In this document: in pieces, positions 51,761-59,956 of the stretch
Layout of the letters: every line of letters starts with the position of its first letter
Numbering within the stretch: position 1 is the first letter of the stretch
Assembly: GCF_900105995.1 (NCBI RefSeq)
Contig: NZ_LT629785.1
Span: forward strand, 744,001 to 808,000
DNA from: Pseudomonas pohangensis
GTDB taxonomy: Bacteria > Pseudomonadota > Gammaproteobacteria > Pseudomonadales > Pseudomonadaceae
Direction of reading: 5' to 3'
DNA length: 64,000 bases
The notes under the pieces: generated by a model
Told to the model about the DNA's origin: nothing
Databases searched by the model: none
Seen by the model: the letters and a program-made list of their open reading frames with translations, nothing else
Program-made: the position numbers and the translations under genes

Positions 51761-52564
51761 TCAGTTGCCCATGGCACCAGCCGCCAGCCAAAGTCCCCAG
51801 ATCACCAGCAGTAGGCCGCCAAGCAGGCTCAGCCAGCGTTGTTGCGGGAGTAACTTCTCCAGCAGCACGTACAGCCCGAGCAGGGCTACCCAGGTCAGGT
51901 TCATCACGCCGCCGACAAACAGCAGGCCCATCAGTGCCCAGCAGCAACCCAGGCAGAACATTCCGTGGGCCAGCCCCATGCGCCAGCTGCCGGCAAGGCC
52001 GGCCTGCCAGTGCTCGAGAATGAAGCGCAACGGCATACCGCAACGGCGCAAACAGGCCTGTTTCAGCGGCAGCCACTGGTAGATGCCGGCACCGATCAGC
52101 AATGCCGCTGCCAGCCACTGACTGCTGCTGCGCATCTGTGCATCAAGCAGGCGCCACTGCTCCAGTTGCCATTGCAGCAGCGTGGCGAGCAGGCTGAAAG
52201 CGCTCCACACCAACAGATAGCCCAGGCCGAATAGCAACAGCGCTTTGCGCACCTGCGTTTTATCGAAGCGCCGGCTTGCCACCTGCCCGTAGAGCAGCAG
52301 CATCGGCACGGCACTGGGCAGCATCATGGCCACCATCATCACCGCCCACATGGCAAACATCAGCAGCGCATCGGCGGCAGTCCAGGGCATGCTCATCTCG
52401 CCCATGCCCTGCACCATCAGCGCGGAGGTGGCACTCATGCTTGCGCCCATGCGGTACAGCAGCAACCAGCACAGGGCCAGCAGCGCCAGCACACAGCCGA
52501 GCAGCAGACGATTGCCCTGCAGAGCCTGAAGCCAGCCGCGAGGCTGGCGGGGCAGGGTGTTCAC
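51761..52564 (-). CDS. DUF2182 integral membrane protein
   Basis: The product has 267 residues with six or seven membrane helices. The conserved block MPWTAADALLMFAMWAVMMV with MMLPSAVPMLLLY is diagnostic of DUF2182, predicted to bind metal through its methionine-rich helix. A second pair of motifs (GMFCLGCCWALM) near 195 adds conserved cysteines. The start overlaps the DUF1326 gene by four bases. DUF2182 and DUF1326 genes are regularly adjacent, so they should act together; the process is unknown. Confidence 0.88.
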   Translation of the reverse strand: MNTLPRQPRGWLQALQGNRLLLGCVLALLALCWLLLYRMGASMSATSALMVQGMGEMSMPWTAADALLMFAMWAVMMVAMMLPSAVPMLLLYGQVASRRFDKTQVRKALLLFGLGYLLVWSAFSLLATLLQWQLEQWRLLDAQMRSSSQWLAAALLIGAGIYQWLPLKQACLRRCGMPLRFILEHWQAGLAGSWRMGLAHGMFCLGCCWALMGLLFVGGVMNLTWVALLGLYVLLEKLLPQQRWLSLLGGLLLVIWGLWLAAGAMGN

Positions 52565-53196
52565 CGCACCACGCCACGTCCGGTGAAGTGCAGGTTGGCG
52601 AAGTGGCCATGGCCGTTTTGCGAGGCGATGGCGATGGCGCCATGGGTCTGGTAGCTGCCACTGGCCATCTCGGCTTCGGTGAATTCGAAACCGTTGGGCA
52701 GTTTCAGCTGGATCGACTGCTGCTCACCGGTTACCGGGTTGCGGATCGGTTCGCCGATCGACTCCAGTACGCCGGGAATGCGGATATGTGCCACGCGCTG
52801 CGCCAGATCGATGTCCATCTCGATCGGCACGAATTGTGGCTCGTGCATTTCCTCGATGGTGCTGCTGAAGACCTGGAAGACGGTGGCGCCGGGGTCGGTT
52901 TCCTGCCCGGAAAGAATAGTCAGCAGGCCTTCACGCTGTGCCGGCGTGGCCGTGTCTTCGAGATACACCTGACAGCTGCCGTTGCCTTCATGGATCGGTC
53001 CCGGCCAGGCGAAAACGGCTACCCAGCGCATGCCGTCGAGGCTGGTCTGGTTGAAGTGTCCGTGCTCCACCTGCATGCCGACCACGGCCTCGCAGTAACC
53101 CTTGTTTGGCAGTGCGCTGAACTGACAGGGGCAGCCCCAGTCGCAATTGCAGGAAGAAAATTCGACGCCCTGCAGACGCCAGTCGATCATGCTCAT
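52561..53196 (-). CDS. DUF1326 domain protein
   Basis: The product has 211 residues, with GGAGG before the ATG. The N-terminal GVEFSSCNCDWGCPCQFSA holds the four-cysteine cluster that defines DUF1326, and the rest is beta-rich (QFVPIEMDIDLAQRVAHIRI, GFEFTEAEMASGSYQ). There is no signal peptide, so it is cytosolic and might deliver a metal to the membrane DUF2182 partner encoded next. That role is inference. Confidence 0.88.
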   Translation of the reverse strand: MSMIDWRLQGVEFSSCNCDWGCPCQFSALPNKGYCEAVVGMQVEHGHFNQTSLDGMRWVAVFAWPGPIHEGNGSCQVYLEDTATPAQREGLLTILSGQETDPGATVFQVFSSTIEEMHEPQFVPIEMDIDLAQRVAHIRIPGVLESIGEPIRNPVTGEQQSIQLKLPNGFEFTEAEMASGSYQTHGAIAIASQNGHGHFANLHFTGRGVVR

Positions 53197-53395
53197 GAGA
53201 TACCTCCCTCGTCATGGCGACGAGAAGTCCGGTTATCCCCCACACATTCAGGTTAGCAGCCGCTGGCCTGCCGGCGTAGATAACAGACCGGAGGTGCCAG
53301 CGGCGCCTGCCTGCTGACTGGCGTTGCCGCAGCGGTTTGGCGGCTTGTCTGGTGCATTGCCGAAGCCATTTCGCAGCCGGCTAAAGCGCTGCAGC

Positions 53396-54001
53396 CTAGC
53401 GCTGCACAATCAGCACGATGGTCAGGGCGGTCAGCACGGCCATGACCCGGTTGAAGTGAATCTGTCGCGCAGCAGTAGACAGGAACTGCTGCATCAGCGT
53501 GCCGAAACCGGCCCAGACCGAGATGGCCGGCAGATTGATGGTGACAAACACCAGCACCAGCAGCATGCCTGACGCCCAGTAGGCCTCGCCGGCCAGGGTA
53601 AAACTGCTGACGGCGGTGATGGCCATGATCCAGGCCTTGGGATTGACGAACTGGAACAACACCGCCTGCCACCAGGCGAATGGCCGGGCGTCGTCAGTGT
53701 CCTGCTGCAGGCTGCGTGGCGGGGTTTGCAGAATCTTCCAGCTGAGCCAGAGCAGGTAGCCGATTCCGGCAATCCGCAGCAGTAGCTGTAACAGCGGAAA
53801 GCGGCTGAACAACTCGCCGAGCCCGCCGAGCACACAGGTCAGCAACAGGGCCATGCCCAGGGAAATGCCGAGCATGTGCGGCAGGGTGCGGCGAAAACCG
53901 AAATTCGCCCCGGAGGCCAGCAGCATCAGATTGTTCGGCCCCGGCGTCACCGAAGTGACAAAGGCGAAACTGGCCATGGCGAGCAGATTCAGCAGGGTCA
54001 T
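53396..54001 (-). CDS. LysE-family amino acid exporter
   Basis: The product has 201 residues with five or six membrane helices. The N-terminal AFVTSVTPGPNNLMLLASG is the LysE/RhtB signature and GIGYLLWLSWKILQ marks the middle helix. The start overlaps the DUF1127 gene in an ATGA junction (53998-54001). The unit is divergent from a MocR regulator, which suggests that the regulator controls export of its own effector amino acid or amine. Confidence 0.92.
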   Translation of the reverse strand: MTLLNLLAMASFAFVTSVTPGPNNLMLLASGANFGFRRTLPHMLGISLGMALLLTCVLGGLGELFSRFPLLQLLLRIAGIGYLLWLSWKILQTPPRSLQQDTDDARPFAWWQAVLFQFVNPKAWIMAITAVSSFTLAGEAYWASGMLLVLVFVTINLPAISVWAGFGTLMQQFLSTAARQIHFNRVMAVLTALTIVLIVQR

Positions 54002-54246
54002 GACGACAGTTCGGCTCTGGCCAGCGGGTCATCGCGGAATGAGCGCCGGCTTTCCCTCAATGCATCGGCCCGGCTCAGGCCAAGATCCTGCAACGCAGAA
54101 TCATCGAGCAAGGCCAGCTGGCGCCGCTGCTCCGCCAGTTGCCACCAGCGCCGCAGTTGCTGCCAGGCTTTGCCCGGTTTTGCCAGCAGCGGCGAAGCGT
54201 ACTGGCGCTCATTGCTTAACGGAAAATGTGCAGTCGAGTTTTTCAT
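53998..54246 (-). CDS. DUF1127 small protein
   Basis: The product has 82 residues. The C-terminal half (QLRRWWQLAEQRRQLALLDD, SALQDLGLSRADALRE) is a DUF1127 domain, an Arg-rich amphipathic helix followed by the LxDLGLSRxxA motif. Similar proteins bind RNA or affect phosphate and carbon metabolism in alpha-proteobacteria. It is the first gene of the pair with lysE and sits directly across the control region from the MocR gene. Confidence 0.85.
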   Translation of the reverse strand: MKNSTAHFPLSNERQYASPLLAKPGKAWQQLRRWWQLAEQRRQLALLDDSALQDLGLSRADALRESRRSFRDDPLARAELSS

Positions 54247-54330
54247 TTATCCACCCTCCCTCCGGATAGTGGATACAGCTTGAACTGCACGCTGCTAGCA
54301 ATACAGATGTAGATAAACAATAATAGACCG

Positions 54331-54360
54331 GTACAGATTGCATTGACTGCAAAACTGTAC
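54331..54360. promoter_or_regulatory. Candidate MocR operator
   Basis: GTACAG (54331-54336) and CTGTAC (54355-54360) are inverted around 18 bases, between the divergent DUF1127-lysE and mocR start codons. CTGTACTGT followed by TACC extends the right site. Short GTAC-type sites in the divergent spacer are usual for MocR regulators. Confidence 0.5.
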
Positions 54361-54391
54361 TGTTACCAACTGACGAAACTGTGATGGTGCC

Positions 54392-55819
54392 ATGACGCTT
54401 TATCGGGAAATTGCCCTGCGAATCAACACCCGCATCGAGCAGGGGCTGTACAAGCCCGGCGACCGGCTGCCCGGAGTGCGCCCGCTCAGTGAACAGTTCG
54501 GCGTGAGTATTTCCACCGTGGTGCAGGCCCAGCGGCAACTGGAAAGCCAGGGCTCGATAGAGGCACGCCCGCGTTCGGGTTACTACATTTGCCAGCGCCC
54601 GTGGCTCAAGCCGGAAGTACCGACCGCCTCGCGGCCGCCGCAGAAACCGATGCCGGTCAGCGGTCAGGAACTGGTGTTGCAACTGGCCCGTGCTGCCAAC
54701 CAGAGCGATTTCGTGCAACTCGGGGCTGCCGTGCCGCATGCGGCATTCCTGCCGCTGCGGGCCCTGCAGCGCAGTCTCGGCAAAGCCGCGCGCGGTTATC
54801 AGCAACACGCCAATTACGCCTTTCCACCGGGGCTGCCGCAACTGCAGGAAGAAATCGCCCGGCGCATGCTGATCGCCGGTGATGTGGTGAATCCGCAGGA
54901 CATCGTGATTACCGACGGCTGCCAGGAAGCGGTTGCCCTGTCCTTGCGGGCCGTAGCCAAGGCCGGGGATGTCATCGCCATCGAGTCGCCGACCTTTTAC
55001 GGCCTGCTGCAGGTGATTGAGTCACTGGGCATGAAAGCCCTGGAAATCCCCACCGATCCGCAGCAGGGCATGAGTCTGGCGGCGCTGCAAATGGCGGTGG
55101 AACAGTGGCCGGTTAAGGCCTGCGTGACCATTGCCAACTTCAGCAACCCGCTCGGCAGCCTGATGCCCGACGCGCAAAAGCAGGCGCTGGTAAAGATGGC
55201 CCGGCAGCACCGCTTCGCCCTGATCGAGGATGACATCTACGGCGACCTGGGCTTTTCCGGAGAGCGCCCGCGCTCGCTGAAATCCTTTGCCGACGATCCG
55301 CTGGATCAGGTTTATTACTGCGCTTCGTTTTCCAAAACCGTGTCGCCGGGGCTGCGCTGTGGCTGGGTGCATGCGCCGCTGCCGAGTGTCGAACGCATCA
55401 TGTACCTCAAGCATGTGACCAATCTGGCCACCAGTTCGATCTCCCAGCTGGCGCTGGCCGACTATCTGGCCCAGGGCAGCCACGAACGTTATCTGCGCCA
55501 GGTACAGACGCTGTACCGCCAGCAGGTGGCGTTGTTCAGTCAGGCGATCAGCAAGTATTTCCCGGCGGGCACACGGGTCACCCAGCCGGCCGGTGGTTTC
55601 GTCCTGTGGGTGGAGTTCGATCCGCGTGTCGACACCCTGGCCCTGACCCATAGGGCCATCGAGCACAAGATCAGCATAGTGCCGGGACAGATCTTCTCGG
55701 CGACGCAGAAATACCGCAACTGCATCCGTCTCAACTGCGCCCAGCCGTGGTCGGCCAGACTGGAAGCGGCCCTGATGGAACTGGGCCGGCAGGTGCAGGG
55801 CATGCTCGACAGCGTCTGA
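54392..55819 (+). CDS. MocR-type transcriptional regulator (GntR plus aminotransferase fold)
   Basis: The product has 475 residues. The first 70 are a GntR winged helix (IALRINTRIEQGLYKPGDRL, RPLSEQFGVSISTVVQAQRQ). The rest is a fold type I aminotransferase with YDDIYGDLGF-like IEDDIYGD and the PLP lysine in CASFSKTVSPGLRCGWV. MocR proteins sense PLP adducts with amino acids or amines. Its divergent partner is a LysE exporter, so an amino acid or amine effector is likely. Confidence 0.94.
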   Translation: MTLYREIALRINTRIEQGLYKPGDRLPGVRPLSEQFGVSISTVVQAQRQLESQGSIEARPRSGYYICQRPWLKPEVPTASRPPQKPMPVSGQELVLQLARAANQSDFVQLGAAVPHAAFLPLRALQRSLGKAARGYQQHANYAFPPGLPQLQEEIARRMLIAGDVVNPQDIVITDGCQEAVALSLRAVAKAGDVIAIESPTFYGLLQVIESLGMKALEIPTDPQQGMSLAALQMAVEQWPVKACVTIANFSNPLGSLMPDAQKQALVKMARQHRFALIEDDIYGDLGFSGERPRSLKSFADDPLDQVYYCASFSKTVSPGLRCGWVHAPLPSVERIMYLKHVTNLATSSISQLALADYLAQGSHERYLRQVQTLYRQQVALFSQAISKYFPAGTRVTQPAGGFVLWVEFDPRVDTLALTHRAIEHKISIVPGQIFSATQKYRNCIRLNCAQPWSARLEAALMELGRQVQGMLDSV

Positions 55820-55860
55820 AAACCAGCCGCAACAGCCCTGCAGGTTTACCGGTTTACCCG

Positions 55861-56151
55861 TCAGTTGATCTGCACAATGACCGGACCTTCGGTAACTATC
55901 GGCGGCTCCGCGCGGATGTCTGCGGCATTCTCCTGAATCCACTCGCGCGCAACTTTCAGGCTGGCATCGGTGCTGGTCTTGTCCGTGCAAACAGTCACCG
56001 CCGTGCCGCCATCGCCGGTATTGAGCAGGGTGTAGCTGATCAGTCCGGGGACTGTGCGCAGGGCCGCTTCCACCTCGGCCTTGTGCGCTTCCAGATGTTC
56101 AAAAAGCTGCTGTGCACCAGCACCCAGATAGGTTCTTATCACTGCATACAT
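55861..56151 (-). CDS. Ferredoxin-like small protein (ABM-type barrel), function unknown
   Basis: The product has 96 residues, with GGGAGG before the ATG. The pattern MYAVIRTYLGAGAQQLFEHL, PGLISYTLLNTGDGGTAVTVC, AREWIQENA fits a dimeric alpha-beta barrel such as antibiotic biosynthesis monooxygenase-like proteins, although catalytic residues cannot be picked out. It is a single gene between the MocR gene and a dienelactone hydrolase. Confidence 0.75.
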   Translation of the reverse strand: MYAVIRTYLGAGAQQLFEHLEAHKAEVEAALRTVPGLISYTLLNTGDGGTAVTVCTDKTSTDASLKVAREWIQENAADIRAEPPIVTEGPVIVQIN

Positions 56152-56327
56152 GGTCGCCTCCCGGGGAGTTACCCTGTTGATGCCCGTCCAGATCCGTTGG
56201 TGGCTTGCCTAACGAAGATTTCCGTTGCTCCTGTGTATTGAGCTTAGCCAAGCCCAGGCGCAAAGCGACATGCACTGACCGCCGGCACAGTTGCTTGACC
56301 GCTGCTGTTACTGTGCCCGGCAGGTTT

Positions 56328-57143
56328 TCAGCCGCGCAATTGTTCGTCAAAGAAGCCGAGCAGTCGCTGTAGCGCGGCCTGGGTCGGATGACCGTCGGTG
56401 TCGACCAGATCGCGGGTCACCACCGAGTGTGCCGTGCGCGGAATCCCATCGGGGTTGCCCGGGCCGGAATCGATTTCGATGCCCTCGAAGCCGCTGCCCA
56501 GTTCTTCGCGCAGGCGCTCGAAGCGCTCCGGCGGGCTGCTGCGGTCGTGGCTGAAGCGCAGCCCCAGCACCTTCACGTCGCCAGCGGCGACGCGCTGCTT
56601 GATGCACTGCAGTTGTGCGTCGCTGACGTGCAGATCGCGCTTGTGCTGCGCACTGACCGGGAAGGGCAGCGAGGGTTGCGACAGCACCGGCGCCATCACC
56701 GACTCATCGACCATCAGCGCCAGGGCGAAGTTGCCGGTCAGGCACATGCCGATGGCACCCACACCAACCCCGCCGCATTCCTTGTGCGCATGCCGGCACA
56801 GGGCACGTAGCGCGTTGGTGATCGGGCTGGCCTGTTTCAGTGCCAGCACCTGGAATTCGCGGCTGATGCAGGCTTTGCTGATCGAACCGAGCACGTAGGG
56901 AATACTGAAGTCCTTGCCCGGCTCGCCGAGTAGCGAAGGCATATACACGCAGTAACCTTCACTGAGCAGACGTTCGGCAAAATCGATCACCGCCGGGTAG
57001 ATGCCCGGCACCTCATGCATCACCACAATCGCCGGCGGGTTGTCGACGCCCGGTGGCACCTGCTTGTATACCGGAAAGGCGAACTCGCCGTCCTCGAAGC
57101 GGAACTGCTGCCAGTTGTCGAGGCGTTTGTCGGTTATGGCCAT
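56328..57143 (-). CDS. Dienelactone hydrolase family protein, cytosolic
   Basis: From the ATG at 57143, with AGGAA upstream, the product has 271 residues with no signal peptide. The nucleophile elbow reads GMCLTGNFAL (catalytic cysteine). The N-terminal PPAIVVMHEVPGIYPAVIDF carries the conserved glutamate of the family. This branch differs from the exported copy at 50118 in the elbow (CLTGN versus CFGGT). The substrate is unknown. Confidence 0.87.
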   Translation of the reverse strand: MAITDKRLDNWQQFRFEDGEFAFPVYKQVPPGVDNPPAIVVMHEVPGIYPAVIDFAERLLSEGYCVYMPSLLGEPGKDFSIPYVLGSISKACISREFQVLALKQASPITNALRALCRHAHKECGGVGVGAIGMCLTGNFALALMVDESVMAPVLSQPSLPFPVSAQHKRDLHVSDAQLQCIKQRVAAGDVKVLGLRFSHDRSSPPERFERLREELGSGFEGIEIDSGPGNPDGIPRTAHSVVTRDLVDTDGHPTQAALQRLLGFFDEQLRG

Positions 57144-57259
57144 GGGATTCCTGTCAGTGTGAACGGGCAACTGCATACTAGCCTGCCAATTGCATGAGCG
57201 GCGTGCCAGCACCGCGTGAATCAAGCATCATGCACAGTAATCCACTCACGGAGACTGTC

Positions 57260-58111
57260 ATGCACCTTATCGCCTTGTCTGTCCGTGCAGCCGTGCTGGC
57301 GCTGGGCCTGCTGTTGGCCAGCGCTGCCATGGCCAGCGAGGAAGCGCAGCTTATTGATTCGATCAATGCCTACCGCAGCCAGGCGCAGTCCTGTGACGGC
57401 AAAGGCACGCCCGAGCTGCCGCCGCTGCACAGTGATCCGCGCCTGCTGCTGCCGGTGGACGGGGTGGGTGACCTGCAGGCTGCGCTGGCTGCAGCGGCTT
57501 ATCCGATGATGAATGTGCAGGCCATCAGCCTGTCCGGCCCGCGCGATGCACAATCGGCGATGCAGGCGCTGCGCGAGAGTTTCTGCCGGGTATTGCTCGA
57601 TCCGCAGTTCATCGATATCGGCATAAACCGCCAGCAGCGCGACTGGCGCATCGTGCTGGCGCGACCGCTGCTGGCAGGGCGCATGGGTAACTGGCAGGCC
57701 GAGGGGCAGAATCTGCTCAAGCAGATCAACGATGCCCGGGCACTGGCCCGCCAGTGTGGCGCTCAGGCTTTTGCCGCCACGGCGCCGCTGAGCTGGAATG
57801 CCACCCTCGGCAGCGTGGCCGAGGCCCATAGCCGGGCCATGGCCAATGGCAACTACTTCGCCCACAAGGACCGCAACGGCCACACGCCGGGCGACCGCGC
57901 CGAGCTGGCCGGCTATGCCGGGGCGGCGATCGGCGAGAACATCGCCGCCGCCATGGACTCGCCGCAGCGGGTGGTCGAAGGTTGGCTGGCCAGCCCGGCA
58001 CATTGCGCCAATCTGATGAATCCGCAGTTTCGCGAGTTCGGCGCGGCCTACGCGGTCGACCCGAAAAGCGATGCCGGCATCTACTGGACAGCGCTGTTCG
58101 GCAGGCCCTGA
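57260..58111 (+). CDS. CAP-superfamily (SCP/PR-1) secreted protein
   Basis: From the ATG at 57260, with GGAGA upstream, the product has 283 residues. A signal peptide ends near SAAMASEE. The C-terminal half is a CAP domain: LSWNATLGSVAEAHSRAMA, NYFAHKDRNGHTPGDRAELA, IGENIAAAM and SPAHCANLMNPQFREFGAAY, with the histidines and glutamates of the cavity present. The N-terminal 130 residues are a separate unknown domain. The bacterial role of CAP proteins is not settled. Confidence 0.88.
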   Translation: MHLIALSVRAAVLALGLLLASAAMASEEAQLIDSINAYRSQAQSCDGKGTPELPPLHSDPRLLLPVDGVGDLQAALAAAAYPMMNVQAISLSGPRDAQSAMQALRESFCRVLLDPQFIDIGINRQQRDWRIVLARPLLAGRMGNWQAEGQNLLKQINDARALARQCGAQAFAATAPLSWNATLGSVAEAHSRAMANGNYFAHKDRNGHTPGDRAELAGYAGAAIGENIAAAMDSPQRVVEGWLASPAHCANLMNPQFREFGAAYAVDPKSDAGIYWTALFGRP

Positions 58112-58116
58112 AGCGG

Positions 58117-58141
58117 CAGCCTTGACCGGCGGTTGAGGCTG
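58117..58141. terminator. Weak hairpin between convergent genes
   Basis: CAGCCT and AGGCTG pair around ACCG/CGGT with internal TTG mismatches, in the 31-base gap between the CAP gene and the convergent DUF1615 gene. No U-tract is present. Confidence 0.3.
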
Positions 58142-58142
58142 G

Positions 58143-59255
58143 CTAGTTGGCGAATGCCTTGTTGATGCAGCGCTGGTAGCGTTCCTGCACGCGGTTGGCA
58201 AACCAGGCAGTGGTCAGTTTGCGGGTGATCTTCGGGCTCTCCAGACGGATGTTCGGCAACGCCTCGCGGGTCAGCGGCCGGCCCTTGCGCTGCTCGGCCA
58301 GCGCGTAGACTTTTGCATACAAGGCACCTTGCTCGAATTCGAAGCTGCGGCCCTGTTCCAGCGCCTGGCGAATCTGCCCGTCACTCATGCCCAGGGGACC
58401 GGCCAGCTTGCGGACGGCGGTCTCGGTGCTGCCGACCTTGTTGCCGAACAGGCTCGCCGGAATCACCAGATCACCATCCTCAACCAGTGGCACATTGGTA
58501 GCGGCAGTCACCGCGCCCTGGAAGGCCGCGTTACGGCTGGCATACCAGCCGGCGTTGAAGTCGGCAAAACGGTACAGGTGGCGGGTGTAGCTGTTGCGGT
58601 AGTCGAGCAGGTGGGCAATGCCGAAATACAGGCCGCCACGGCGGGTGAATACTTCGTGGCGGATCGACCCTGCGTCGGCATAGGGGTAGTCCAGCTCGGC
58701 CGCATGCTGCTCGGCGAAGGCGATGCTCACCTGCATCGGCCCGGCAGTACGCACCGGGTTGGCCCTGGCCAGCAGTTGCGCGCCCAGTGGCACCTGGTCG
58801 ATGAGTTGTTCGTAAAGCAGGCTCAGGTCGCGCTCGGTCTGCACTTTGGCAATGCGCGTGGCATAGCTGCGCCCATCGGGAGATTTGAGCGACAACGCGG
58901 CACTCACCGCCATCTGCGGAATACCCAGACGGGCGGCGCGGCGGTCGATTTCCTCGCGAGCAATGCGGCCCAGCCCCGGCACTGCCGGATCGGCCTTGAA
59001 GCCGGTTTCCTGCGCGGTAACCGCCAGCACCGCACAGAGGTTCTCCGTGCTCGGCAATAGCTGCATGCTCTGGAAGGCGAACTGGATATCCGCCGCCCAG
59101 CCCTGCCGATCGGCGAGGTTTTCCGGTAACAGCGTGACCAGCTGCGCGCGCACTTCGGCAGGCTCACGGCTGCCCTTGTCCGGCGTCGAACTGCAGCCCG
59201 CGAGCAGTATCAGCAGGCTGCAGAACAGGCCGCTGCGCTGCTGCCGGCGGGCCAT
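58143..59255 (-). CDS. DUF1615 lipoprotein
   Basis: From the ATG at 59255 (MARRQQRSGLF) the product has 370 residues with lipobox LLAGCSS; the longer frame to 59357 lacks a signal. Blocks such as VLAVTAQETGFKADPAVPGLG, GPMQVSIAFAEQHA and YRFADFNAGWYASRNAAFQ match the DUF1615 family. The ETGF and GPMQVS segments resemble lytic transglycosylase active-site motifs (E with downstream GxMQ), so a peptidoglycan role is a reasonable guess. Confidence 0.85.
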   Translation of the reverse strand: MARRQQRSGLFCSLLILLAGCSSTPDKGSREPAEVRAQLVTLLPENLADRQGWAADIQFAFQSMQLLPSTENLCAVLAVTAQETGFKADPAVPGLGRIAREEIDRRAARLGIPQMAVSAALSLKSPDGRSYATRIAKVQTERDLSLLYEQLIDQVPLGAQLLARANPVRTAGPMQVSIAFAEQHAAELDYPYADAGSIRHEVFTRRGGLYFGIAHLLDYRNSYTRHLYRFADFNAGWYASRNAAFQGAVTAATNVPLVEDGDLVIPASLFGNKVGSTETAVRKLAGPLGMSDGQIRQALEQGRSFEFEQGALYAKVYALAEQRKGRPLTREALPNIRLESPKITRKLTTAWFANRVQERYQRCINKAFAN

Positions 59256-59328
59256 GTTGCAACCGGGCAAAACCGCCAGAAGATTGCCCACGCAGGCATT
59301 CAAGGTGCCGGAAACATTCACGGGTAAA

Positions 59329-59910
59329 TTATTTGCCTTGCGTGGCCTTGCCGGCACTGCGGCCCAGCACTACCAGCCACCAGCCGCCCATCATCAGCTT
59401 GAGGCCGAACAGGATGCCCACCGCCCAGACGCCCGAGAGCGGGAACTGGCGCCAGATGATCAGGCCCAGCACCAGGGTCACCAGGCCGTTAAACAGCATC
59501 CAGCCCCAGCCGGGGGTGGGGCGCATCTGCATGGCCGCCAGCAGTTCGAAGACACCGGTTGCCAGAAAGTAGGCAGCGAGAAACAGCGTTATCGCTTCAA
59601 GTCCCTCAAGCGGCTGGGTGAGCAGGTACATGCCGGCAATCACTGTCAGCAAGCCGATCAGCAAGACCAGCAGGCTCTTGCCGAAGGCGCCGGTGCGAAA
59701 GGCCAGCAGACACTGGCCAATACCACCGACTGCCAGCAGCAGGCCTACCAGAATGGTGATGGAAACACCTGCCGCCAGTGGCGCAGCCACGGCCAGCAGG
59801 CCGCACAGCAGCAGGATGACGCCGGTAATCACCGCCACCCGTGCGTGAGCCTGGAGCGCTTCGATGAAGTTGGCGGCGAGGTTCTGCGGTGTCGGGTTGT
59901 CTGGATTCAA
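59329..59910 (-). CDS. HdeD-family membrane protein
   Basis: I chose the TTG at 59910 because AGGAAGC lies seven bases upstream. This gives 193 residues, the normal HdeD length, whereas the ATG at 59988 would overlap the preceding gene. Six membrane helices in three pairs are visible (VAVITGVILLLCGLLAVAA; ITILVGLLLAVGGIGQCLL; LLVLLIGLLTVIAGMYLLT; ITLFLAAYFLATGVFELLA; a pair near the end). HdeD of E. coli contributes to acid resistance at high density; the role here is unproven. Confidence 0.87.
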   Translation of the reverse strand: MNPDNPTPQNLAANFIEALQAHARVAVITGVILLLCGLLAVAAPLAAGVSITILVGLLLAVGGIGQCLLAFRTGAFGKSLLVLLIGLLTVIAGMYLLTQPLEGLEAITLFLAAYFLATGVFELLAAMQMRPTPGWGWMLFNGLVTLVLGLIIWRQFPLSGVWAVGILFGLKLMMGGWWLVVLGRSAGKATQGK

Positions 59911-59956
59911 GTGCGTGCTTCCTGAAGGTGGCAAGGAGGATCGGGGTTGCCGGAGG

